The notes beneath the pieces are model-generated. The model was not told where the DNA came from, did no database searches, and saw only the letters and a program-made list of their open reading frames with translations. From contig CAZHED010000018.1 of the NCBI GenBank assembly GCA_964531095.1, forward strand, positions 36,235 through 100,234: DNA of 64,000 nucleotides. Reading direction: 5' to 3'. This document shows positions 7,788 through 14,941 of this stretch, piece by piece. The position numbers and the translations under genes are program-made. Origin of the DNA: Palsa-1150 sp964531095 (lineage in GTDB: Bacteria; Myxococcota_A; Polyangia; Polyangiales; Polyangiaceae). Each line of letters begins with the position of its first letter. The first letter of the stretch is position 1.

Positions 7788-9329
7788 TTATCGCGGTGCT
7801 TCGGTGACGACGGGCGCCCTCGGACTTGGAGGCTCGACCACGCGCACCGCGCGCCATACGATCGGCGCGACTACCAAGAGGAGCACGAGGGCCGCCGCCA
7901 CCAGCATTCCCTGACGCAGCGATCGCGTGTCGTACGACGCGAGGGCCGCCTCGTGCACCCGCACGTCGCGTGCTGCGGACGCGGACGCGAGCTCGAGCTT
8001 GCCGATCTCTTTGCGCGCAGGATCGAGCTCCGACCCGATGTTGTCGCGGTCCAACACCGCCCGCTTCGCAACCGCGACCAGCCGCCGCCTCACTTCTTTC
8101 TGCGCCTCATCTACGGCTGCCGTGCGCGTTCCGACTTTGCGCTTGAACCATAGCTCGAGCGAGCTTCGCTCCGCGCGACCGGCGTCGATGCTTGCTTGGG
8201 CTTCGGCCGCACGCCTCTTGGCGTCGGCGTGCCGTTGAAGGAGCGACGCGACGGACGCGCGGAGCCTCGCTGCCTCGGCCGCCCGGAGATCGCGCTCGCT
8301 GTTCCACGCCGAGAGCGCGGACCCGGTCATGGTGTCGATCGCCGTGGCCGCGGTGATGTGCGAAGCGACCCCGCTCGCCAGCGCACTCGCCGTGACGGGT
8401 CTGCGCACCGAGGCCGTGGCGAACGGCTCCGGACCGCCGAGCGAGTCGAGCGCTTCGCGCACCGCTTGCTGCATCGACGTGGCGTCCGGCCAGCGTTCGT
8501 TCCTCTGGAAAGCCAGGGCCCGGTCGACGAGCGCGGCTACCACGGTGGGCACGCCGGGGGCCACGCTCGCGAGCGGGGCGGCGCTCCGGGTCGCGCTCGA
8601 GATCACTTGCTCTTGATCGCTCGCGGATTCGTGGACGTAGTGACCGCTGAGAAGCGTGTACATCGTCGCCCCCACCGCCCACAGATCCGTGCGCCCGTCG
8701 ACCTCGTCCCACCGTGCGCGCGCTTGCTCGGGCGCCATGAACGCGGGTGTTCCCATCACCATCCCAGCGCGGGTCGTGCTCGATCGTGCGGTCTCCCCCT
8801 CGAACACCCGGGCGATGCCGAAGTCGAGCACTTTGACCACGCCGCTCTTCGTGAGAAACAGATTCTCCGGCTTGATGTCGCGGTGCACCACGTTCCTGCC
8901 GTGCGCGGCCACGAGCACGTCGAGAAGTTGATCGACGACCGCCAGGACGTCGCGCGCCGAGAGGGTGCGGCCCAGCCTCTCCCACCGCTCGTCGAGGGTC
9001 TCGCCCTCGAGAAGCTCCATAACGATGAACGCGGAGCCGTCGGCCGCGACGTCGTCGTCGAGCACGCTCACGGCCCCGTCGTGCTGAACGGTGTTCGCCG
9101 CGTACCCCTCGAGGAGAAAGCGCCTGCGCACTTCCTGGTCGTGGCTCAGGTCTCCGTGCAACATCTTGACCGCGACGCGCTTGCCGTTGCGGTGCACTGC
9201 CGAATAGACGGCAGCCATGCCTCCGGCACCGAGCAGGGCCTCGATCGTCCATTTGCCGCTCAGCACCATCCCGAGGCGCGCGCGCGCGCGCATCAACCGC
9301 GGTTCGTCTTGCATGGGTTGCAGCGTCAT
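7788..9329 (-). CDS. Eukaryotic-type serine/threonine protein kinase, membrane-anchored
   Basis: A 513-residue Hanks-type kinase. The domain spans about residues 27-300: glycine loop GAGGMAAVY (35-42), catalytic Lys K55 in VAVKML, HRDIKPEN (149-156), DFG (169-171), and APEQ near 199. All key residues are present, so it should be active. After a low-complexity linker there is a coiled coil of about 100 residues (350-450), one transmembrane helix near 470-490 (MLVAAALVLLLVVAPIVW) and a short tail. That arrangement would put a small extracytoplasmic end outside. The ATG start forms ATGA with the stop of the upstream coiled-coil gene (4-bp overlap), so the two proteins are probably made together and may interact. 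Confidence 0.93.
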   Translation of the reverse strand: MTLQPMQDEPRLMRARARLGMVLSGKWTIEALLGAGGMAAVYSAVHRNGKRVAVKMLHGDLSHDQEVRRRFLLEGYAANTVQHDGAVSVLDDDVAADGSAFIVMELLEGETLDERWERLGRTLSARDVLAVVDQLLDVLVAAHGRNVVHRDIKPENLFLTKSGVVKVLDFGIARVFEGETARSSTTRAGMVMGTPAFMAPEQARARWDEVDGRTDLWAVGATMYTLLSGHYVHESASDQEQVISSATRSAAPLASVAPGVPTVVAALVDRALAFQRNERWPDATSMQQAVREALDSLGGPEPFATASVRRPVTASALASGVASHITAATAIDTMTGSALSAWNSERDLRAAEAARLRASVASLLQRHADAKRRAAEAQASIDAGRAERSSLELWFKRKVGTRTAAVDEAQKEVRRRLVAVAKRAVLDRDNIGSELDPARKEIGKLELASASAARDVRVHEAALASYDTRSLRQGMLVAAALVLLLVVAPIVWRAVRVVEPPSPRAPVVTEAPR

Positions 9330-10048
9330 CCGCTCGCCTCGCCGCCGCTCGGGCGCTGCCGCGCCGCGCGCACTTCGGTCTCCGCGCGCTTGAGCCTCGC
9401 GTCTTCGCGGGCGAGCGCCCGTTGCGCCTCGGAGAGGTCGGCACCGGCGGCGCGCTCGACCGCTCGAGCCTGCGCGAGCTCGGCTTCGAGGCTCGCGATC
9501 CGCGCCTCGACTTGGGCCCGTCGGGCGTTCTGGGCGTCTTGCTCGGCGGCGAGCACGCGATCGCGGGATCGCAGGAGCTCCTCGGCCTCGCGCAACTCGT
9601 GGAGCGCCCGCGAGTACTCGGCGGAGCCCTCCACGGCCCCACGCACGCGCTGGGCAAAGGCGACGAGCGCCTCCTCCGCTTGCTCCACAGCCCGCGCAGC
9701 CTCTTCTCGCCGCCCAGCCAGCGCCTTCTTCAGCTCGCGACGCCGCTTGAGCACGCGATAGGCGTAGAGCGGCGACAGAATCGGGTGGCGTGGAACGTCT
9801 CCGTAGTCCGCGAGAAGGCGCGCGTCGTGCGCGAGCTCCGCCGACGCTGCGGGGCTCGCGCCCGCGAAAAGAGCGGCGGGAGACATCCGCAGAGATCGTT
9901 CCTCCACCAGCGCGTCCGCGTCGACCGCGAGCTCGAACGGGCTCTCCGGATCCGCAACGCGTTGCGGCCTGGGCTTGACCGCAGGCACGGCGCCGAGCTC
10001 GAGCTCCGGCGGGCTGCCTGGTAAGCGCGGGCCGTGGGAGGGAGGACC
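9326..10048 (-). CDS. Coiled-coil protein co-transcribed with the kinase
   Basis: No family recognised. The protein is about 240 residues. The N-terminal 90 residues are Pro/Ala-rich and probably disordered. From about residue 95 to near the end there is an uninterrupted Ala/Glu/Arg-rich heptad pattern typical of a long coiled coil, with no transmembrane segment. Starts at 10063 and 10048 are both possible; 10048 leaves the GGAGGT site 12 nt upstream, whereas 10063 would abut it directly. Its stop overlaps the kinase ATG by 4 bp. Since the kinase also has a coiled coil, the pair may bind through these segments, which is inference. It could be a substrate or scaffold of the kinase. Confidence 0.72.
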   Translation of the reverse strand, partial: GPPSHGPRLPGSPPELELGAVPAVKPRPQRVADPESPFELAVDADALVEERSLRMSPAALFAGASPAASAELAHDARLLADYGDVPRHPILSPLYAYRVLKRRRELKKALAGRREEAARAVEQAEEALVAFAQRVRGAVEGSAEYSRALHELREAEELLRSRDRVLAAEQDAQNARRAQVEARIASLEAELAQARAVERAAGADLSEAQRALAREDARLKRAETEVRAARQRPSGGEASG

Positions 10049-10126
10049 CATCCTCTTGATCATACCTCCATGGGTGCGCTCCCCGGCGACGCGAGCGCGA
10101 GCGCCCTTCATGCTACTTTGGGCGGC

Positions 10127-10456
10127 ATGGTCGCCATGAGCAAGCGCCTCGACTATTTGCTCAAGCTAACCCGCGAGCAGGGGACGCAGAAGGCGGATCC
10201 GTTCGCCTGGTACGGCCTCGCGATGGAGTATCGGAGCCTCGAGCGGTACGACGATGCCCTCTCGACGTTCGAGGTCCTGCGCGCGCGCACCCCCGACTAC
10301 GTGCCGATGTATCTGATGTGCGGGCAGATGCTCGAGAAGATCGGGCGCCCGGCCGACGCGCGGGCTTGGCTTTCGGCGGGAGCCGACCAAGCACGCAAGC
10401 GAGGAGACGCCCACGCACTCGGCGAGCTCGAGGGCGCGCTCGAGTCGCTCGGTTGA
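10127..10456 (+). CDS. Small tetratricopeptide-repeat protein
   Basis: A 109-residue all-helical protein. Residues about 20-85 contain two TPR-like units: WYGLAMEYRSLERYDDALST, then PDYVPMYLMCGQMLEKIGR followed by PADARAW. These have the spacing and small residues of TPR helices A and B. Such short TPR proteins are scaffolds; no partner is apparent. Starts at 10127 (MVAMSK) and 10136 (MSK) are both plausible. The gene is divergent from the coiled-coil/kinase pair, with starts only about 80 bp apart, and convergent with rarA 36 bp downstream. Confidence 0.82.
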   Translation: MVAMSKRLDYLLKLTREQGTQKADPFAWYGLAMEYRSLERYDDALSTFEVLRARTPDYVPMYLMCGQMLEKIGRPADARAWLSAGADQARKRGDAHALGELEGALESLG

Positions 10457-10492
10457 GCGTTCGAGGTTCCGAACGGTGAAACCGGCGGCGAT

Positions 10493-11851
10493 TCACCCCC
10501 TCGATCGGATCGCGAAAAGGCGCTCCTTCACCCGCGCCTCTTCGCCGTGCGGGGTAGGGTCGTAGAGCAGTTGCCCCTCCAGCTCCTCGGGCAAGTACGT
10601 CTCGCCCGGTACGACCGAGCCTTCGAAGTCGTGCGCGTATCGATATCCTTCGCCGTATCCCTCTTCCTTCATCAGCGGCGTCACGGCGTTGCGTAGCTTC
10701 TTGGGCACGGGCACGCTCCCGTGCTTGGCGATGAGGGCCTTGGCGCGATGCCACGCCACCGTGCAAGCATTCGACTTGGGAGCGCAGGCGAGATAGATGC
10801 ACGCTTGGGCGAGCGCGTACGTACCCTCGGGCATCCCGACGCGCCGCACGGTGGCGTCGGCGGAGCTCGCGACGAGGAGAGCGCGCGGATCGGCGTTCCC
10901 GATGTCTTCGCTCGCGAAGATCAGCATCCGGCGCGAGACGAAGAGCGGCTCGTCGCCCGCCTCGATCATCCTCATCATCCAGTACGTGGCGGCGTCGGGG
11001 TCGCTGCCGCGCATCGATTTGATGAAGGCGCTGACGACGTTGTAGTGCTCTTCGCCGGCCTTGTCGTAGAGGAGCGGCCTGTGGCTTTCGGCCACGGCCA
11101 CGGCCTCGATCGAGATGTGCTTGTCGCCGGTCGTCTCCAGATGGTCGGCCACGAGCTCGAGGGTCGAGAGCGCGCGGCGTGCGTCGCCCCCGGCGGCGCC
11201 GGCGATGGCCGTCAACGCGTCGTCATCGGCGGAAAGGCCCTTGTCTCCGAGCCCGCGCTCCTTGTCGGCCAGGGCGCGGCGCAGAAGGACGACCACGTCA
11301 GCCACGCCGAGGGCTTCGAGGTGAAACACTTTGCACCGGGAGAGGAGCGCCGCGTTGACGGCGAAGCTGGGGTTCTCGGTCGTCGCGCCGACCAGGACGA
11401 TCGTCCCGTCTTCCACGTGCGGGAGAAACGCGTCTTGCTGCGCCTTGTTGAATCGATGAATCTCGTCGACGAACACGATGGTGCGGCCGCCATGGAAGGC
11501 CAGCCGGTCACGGGCCGCGGTGACGATTTCACGCAATTCCGCGACGCCCGACAGCACCGCGCTGAATGGCACGAAGTGCGAACGCGTTGCGGCCGCGATG
11601 ACACGGGCGAGCGTCGTCTTTCCGCTGCCCGGCGGGCCCCAGAAAATCATCGAGCGAACGCGGTCACCGGTGATCGCCTGGGTGAGGAAGGAATGCGGGC
11701 CGAGGAGATGCGTCTGACCGACGAGGTCGGGCAGCGCGACGGGGCGCATGCGATCGGCGAGCGGCGCGCCGCGCTGGGAGCTCTTTCTCGCGGCGGCGCC
11801 GAAGAGCGTGGCGCCGGCATCCGGCGGGGGGCGGCGGGCGCGGGGGGGCAT
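10493..11851 (-). CDS. rarA: Replication-associated recombination protein RarA (MgsA-type AAA+ ATPase)
   Basis: AAA+ ATPase related to clamp loaders that acts at stalled replication forks. It is 452 residues. The N-terminal LADRMRPVALPDLVGQ motif precedes Walker A GPPGSGKTT (about residues 72-80), Walker B IVFVDEIHRF and sensor-1 VGATTENPSF. The C-terminal MgsA tetramerisation region has NVVSAFIKSMRGSDPDAATY and ASEDIGNADP, both diagnostic of RarA. The ATG at 11851 was chosen; the open frame continues to 11929, but that extension shows no conservation. It is followed on the same strand by no obvious operon partner. Confidence 0.95.
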   Translation of the reverse strand: MPPRARRPPPDAGATLFGAAARKSSQRGAPLADRMRPVALPDLVGQTHLLGPHSFLTQAITGDRVRSMIFWGPPGSGKTTLARVIAAATRSHFVPFSAVLSGVAELREIVTAARDRLAFHGGRTIVFVDEIHRFNKAQQDAFLPHVEDGTIVLVGATTENPSFAVNAALLSRCKVFHLEALGVADVVVLLRRALADKERGLGDKGLSADDDALTAIAGAAGGDARRALSTLELVADHLETTGDKHISIEAVAVAESHRPLLYDKAGEEHYNVVSAFIKSMRGSDPDAATYWMMRMIEAGDEPLFVSRRMLIFASEDIGNADPRALLVASSADATVRRVGMPEGTYALAQACIYLACAPKSNACTVAWHRAKALIAKHGSVPVPKKLRNAVTPLMKEEGYGEGYRYAHDFEGSVVPGETYLPEELEGQLLYDPTPHGEEARVKERLFAIRSRG

Positions 11852-11950
11852 GCGCCGGAACGTAGCGCGAATCGACGCCGGCGCGTGGCTACGCGCTATC
11901 CTGCCGCTCCGAAAGGACTCGGGGAGCAAAACTCGGGGTGATCGATCGAG

Positions 11951-12634
11951 CTAAGCGGCCGAGAGCACTGCGTCGAAGAGTTTGCGTCCGTCGGCGCCAC
12001 CGAGGATCGACTCGCTCATTCGCTCGGGGTGCGGCATGAGACCGAAGACGTTGCGGCGGGGGCCCCCGTACACACCGGCGATGCCGTGCATGCTGCCGTT
12101 GGGGTTCGCGCGATCGTCGATCGCGCCGTCGCCCGTGCAATAGCGGAGACCGATCCGCCCTTCGCCCTCGAGACGACGCAAGGTCTGGGCGTCGGCTTGG
12201 TACCGCCCCTCGCCGTGTGCAATCGGAAGCCGCCAGACGTCATCGAGCTTCGGCGTGAACGGCCCGGCGGCGGTCACTTTGACGTGCCAGTCGCCGCACT
12301 CGAAGCGCTGATGCAGATTGCGCGTGAGAGCCCCCGGCAGAAGGCCGAGCTCGGTGAGGATCTGGAAGCCGTTGCACACGCCGAGCACCCAGCCGCCGCG
12401 ACCGGCATGGGCGCGCAAGGCGGGGCCGATCGGGCTGACTTTCGCGATGGCCCCGCACCGCAGATAGTCGCCGAAGCTGAACCCACCGGGCAGCGCCACG
12501 AGGTCGGTGCCCGGCGGAAGCTCCGTCTCGGTATGCCAGGCGACCGTCGTCGGCACGCCGCAAAGGTCGCGCAGCGTTCGGACCATCTCGGCCTCCGCGT
12601 TCGAGCCTGGGAATACGACCACGCACGCGCGCAT
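11951..12634 (-). CDS. purQ: Phosphoribosylformylglycinamidine synthase subunit PurQ
   Basis: Glutaminase subunit of FGAM synthase in purine synthesis, supplying ammonia to PurL. It is 227 residues, as expected. It starts MRACVVVFPGSNAE, has LPGGFSFGDYLRCG, the nucleophile Cys in GVCNGFQILTE and the His/Glu dyad in MPHPER. The start gives the canonical PurQ N-terminus; six extra in-frame codons upstream are not conserved. PurL lies 2.3 kb away on the other strand, so the two are not co-transcribed. I do not see purS, which three-subunit systems need, anywhere in the window. The gene sits just downstream of the Asp/Ala-rich lipoprotein gene on the same strand. Confidence 0.96.
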   Translation of the reverse strand: MRACVVVFPGSNAEAEMVRTLRDLCGVPTTVAWHTETELPPGTDLVALPGGFSFGDYLRCGAIAKVSPIGPALRAHAGRGGWVLGVCNGFQILTELGLLPGALTRNLHQRFECGDWHVKVTAAGPFTPKLDDVWRLPIAHGEGRYQADAQTLRRLEGEGRIGLRYCTGDGAIDDRANPNGSMHGIAGVYGGPRRNVFGLMPHPERMSESILGGADGRKLFDAVLSAA

Positions 12635-12688
12635 CGGGGCCGTTGGTAGCACAGGCGCAGGTGCGCGACGAACCTCACTCTACTAATT

Positions 12689-13150
12689 CTAGTCGCCGGC
12701 TTCCGCGTCGGTGGCTGCATCCACGATCGCAGCGTCGGTGGCGTCGGTCGACGCCGCGTCGCCCGCGTCACTCGCCGTCGCGTCGCTCGCCGTCGCGTCG
12801 CTCACGTCCGCCGTCGCGTCGCTCGCGTCGGCCACCGCTGCATCGCCGGCGTCGCTCGCTGTCGCATCGCTCGCGTCCACGTGGGGCGTCGCGTCGCTCG
12901 CGTCCGCGCTGGCGTCGCCGCCGTCCCCGCCTTCGGTCGCCGCGTCCCCCGCGTCGGCCGTCGCATCGGGGGCGGATGAATCCGCGGAATCCGTCGCGGA
13001 ATCTCCGGATGCATCGGACGTGCTGCCTTCGACGGTGCCGTCGGGGCTCGCGTCCGCGGTGACGGACGGAGGTGTCCCCGTGTCGTCGCCGCAGCCAACG
13101 ACCGTCAACGACGCGAGCGAAAGGGCTACCAAAGCATATCGAATGCGCAT
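12689..13150 (-). CDS. Asp/Ala/Ser-rich repetitive lipoprotein
   Basis: A 153-residue predicted lipoprotein. The signal peptide MRIRYALVALSLASLTVVGC has its lipobox Cys at residue 20, followed by GDDTGTPPS. The rest is almost entirely a degenerate DASDAT-like repeat made of Asp, Ala, Ser, Thr and Gly, with net strongly negative charge and no predicted fold. The repeats at DNA level are runs of GTCGCTCGC-like 9-mers. Such Asp-rich tethered tails are common in Polyangia lipoproteins and may be flexible surface spacers or ion-binding. The start follows a GAGGAATT-like ribosome-binding site. No enzymatic domain; function unknown. Confidence 0.62.
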   Translation of the reverse strand: MRIRYALVALSLASLTVVGCGDDTGTPPSVTADASPDGTVEGSTSDASGDSATDSADSSAPDATADAGDAATEGGDGGDASADASDATPHVDASDATASDAGDAAVADASDATADVSDATASDATASDAGDAASTDATDAAIVDAATDAEAGD

Positions 13151-13306
13151 CAATTCCTCCTGAGTGGGAACACGGGAGACAATGCAGGTGCAGGCGTTTC
13201 CGAATAGTTTCCCCACGAAACCAGGATTGGATCATCGTGACATCGTTCGCGCCCGAAGCGGCCACGCGCCTGCAGCGACCCCGTGGCCCGCGTGCCTCCC
13301 GGCGCC

Positions 13307-13804
13307 TTACGGCTTCGCTTCGCGAAGCGCCTTACGCGCCGCCACGACACGAGGGTCGCTCTCTCCCCCGGGATCGACGGCCCTCGCTTGGTCGAGCTTC
13401 TCCTCGCACTCGCTCCAGCGGTACGCGTCGCAGGCGGCGTACGCGGCGCTTCGCAACCGGCTGGGATCGGGCGCCTTCCCCACGACGGCGTCCATGGACA
13501 TGATGACGAACGCGACGCCGATCGCCGCTGCGATCAGCGAAATGGCCCACACCGTTCGCGCGGTCCTGCGGCGCGGTGCCGGAAGCGGAACGACGTTCAC
13601 GCGCAACGGGGCGTCCTGCTCCGCTCGATGGACTTGCGCGTACAGCGCGTCCGCCCTGGCGTGCAGGCTCGCCATGTCGAACCCACCCGCGCCGAGCTCC
13701 CGCCGTCGCTCCTCCGGGGTCATCGCGAGCACCCGTTCGATCTCGTCGTCCGCCTCCGAGTCTTCGATGTCGCTCAGGATGTCTTCGGGACTGCGCTTGG
13801 ACAT
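13307..13804 (-). CDS. Hypothetical single-pass membrane protein
   Basis: An unrecognised 165-residue protein. The N-terminal 65 residues are acidic and helical (SPEDILSDIEDSEADDEIER). One transmembrane segment lies at about 84-104 (TVWAISLIAAAIGVAFVIMS). The C-terminal extracytoplasmic part contains AAYAACDAYRWSECEEKLDQA, a single TPR-like helical pair with two Cys that could form a disulfide. The layout resembles small anti-sigma-like or TPR membrane proteins of myxobacteria, but no sigma gene is adjacent. An ATG at 13804 was preferred over the GTG just before it. The upstream region holds the 19-bp tandem repeats. Confidence 0.66.
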   Translation of the reverse strand: MSKRSPEDILSDIEDSEADDEIERVLAMTPEERRRELGAGGFDMASLHARADALYAQVHRAEQDAPLRVNVVPLPAPRRRTARTVWAISLIAAAIGVAFVIMSMDAVVGKAPDPSRLRSAAYAACDAYRWSECEEKLDQARAVDPGGESDPRVVAARKALREAKP

Positions 13805-14358
13805 CACGTCGCCTCGCCTTCGTCGTTGCCGTCGTTCTTACCCGAATTCTTTCGAATGGCGCGCAGGTTGCGACGCAATGTCGTTGGCCCGGTAAATGTC
13901 GTCGACGCGGAGGCCACGGGTCGAGTCGTTGCGCGCGCGATGCGAGCACGTGGGCGCGAGGCGAACACGTGGGCGCGAGGCGAACACGTGGGCGCGAGGC
14001 GAGCACGTGGGCGCGCTCGGCAAGCCATTGGGCCGGCTGGGCAAGCGCTCGTGCACGCCAGCCGAGCGCTCGTGCACGCTAAGCGAGTACTTGTGCGCGC
14101 GGCCAAGCGGTCGCGCGCGCGGGGCGTGCACGTGTGTCGGCGAGGCAGCGCTTGCCCCGACTCCGCACGCCCTCGGGTCGGCGTCGGGAGCCCGTGCGCC
14201 GCGCACGCAAGTCGTCCCCTCGCGTGGGGGTCCGGAAGCCTGAGGCCGCCGATTGCTGTGGCCCACTCGAGGAAGGCCGTCGCGGCGAACGGGTTCTTTC
14301 GCATGGAGACGCCGCGTGCCTCTTGCGGCCGGCCGGCGGCACGGGCAAGAGGGAGGCG
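13805..14358. other. 554-bp intergenic region with repeats
   Basis: This lies between two divergent genes. It holds the four-copy 19-bp tandem repeat at 13942-14017 and, just after it, two copies of a 21-bp unit sharing AGCGCTCGTGCACGC (from 14044 and 14065) plus a decayed third. Open frames across it encode only the translated repeat and end without family resemblance, so I treat the region as non-coding. Promoters for both flanking genes must lie here, but I cannot place them. Confidence 0.6.
13942..14017. repeat. Four tandem copies of a 19-bp unit
   Basis: The unit GCGAACACGTGGGCGCGAG starts at 13942, 13961, 13980 and 13999. The first and fourth copies have GCGAGCAC; the middle two have GCGAACAC. 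Each copy contains the palindrome CACGTG (an E-box-like hexamer), giving four evenly spaced palindromes at 19-bp intervals, not quite two helical turns. There are no spacers, so this is not CRISPR-like. It could be a multi-site operator or simply a minisatellite. Confidence 0.9.
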
Positions 14359-14919
14359 ATGAAGCTCTACTACGCACCGCATACGCGGGCGACAAGGGCG
14401 CGGTGGATGCTCGAGGAGCTCGGCGTGCCCTATTGCCTCGTGCGCGTTCGCGTCGCGCCTCCGATGTTCGGAATTCGCGTGCCCACGCTCGTGGACGGCG
14501 ACGTCGCGCTGACCGGGTCGGGTGCGATCTGCGCGTACCTCGCCGACAAGTTCCTCGACAAGGAGCTGGCGCCGAGGCCCGACGCGCCTGAGCGCGGGCC
14601 GTATCTCCAGTGGCTCTACTACGGAGCGGCGGCGCTGGACCCGCCCGTCCTCGACGCGTCGTTCGCCGCGGATCGCCAAGACACGACGGCTCTGGCGAAG
14701 GCGAAGAGCGCGTTCTCCCAGCGCGCGGCCGTGCTCGACGCGGCGCTCGACGGCAGAAAGTACCTCGTGGGCGACGACTTCACGGCGGCTGACATCGTCG
14801 TCGGGTCGATCGTGAAGGGCGCGATCACGCTCGGGCTGGTCCCTGAGCGCTCCAAGTTCGGCGCGTACGTCGCCCGACTGACCGAGCGCGAGGCCTACCG
14901 AACCGCGGGAGCGGATTGA
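14359..14919 (+). CDS. Glutathione S-transferase family protein (short N-terminal domain)
   Basis: A 186-residue GST-like protein. The N-terminal thioredoxin-like domain reads MKLYYAPHTRATRARWMLEE, with VPTLVDGD and SGAICAYLADKF as the glutathione-binding strand and loop. The C-terminal helical domain includes YLVGDDFTAADIVVGSIV, the capping motif. It is some 15-20 residues shorter than usual: between VRVRV and IRVPTLV the segment that normally carries helix 2 is nearly absent (only APPMFG). The start has GAGGGAGG just upstream. It may bind another thiol or lack transferase activity. It is followed 22 bp later by purL in the same direction. Confidence 0.82.
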   Translation: MKLYYAPHTRATRARWMLEELGVPYCLVRVRVAPPMFGIRVPTLVDGDVALTGSGAICAYLADKFLDKELAPRPDAPERGPYLQWLYYGAAALDPPVLDASFAADRQDTTALAKAKSAFSQRAAVLDAALDGRKYLVGDDFTAADIVVGSIVKGAITLGLVPERSKFGAYVARLTEREAYRTAGAD

Positions 14920-14941
14920 GTCGGGCTACGTTGAGCCACCG

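Noticed and set aside
13942..14017. 19-bp repeats as a CRISPR array
   Set aside because: Copies are directly adjacent without spacers and no cas genes are present.
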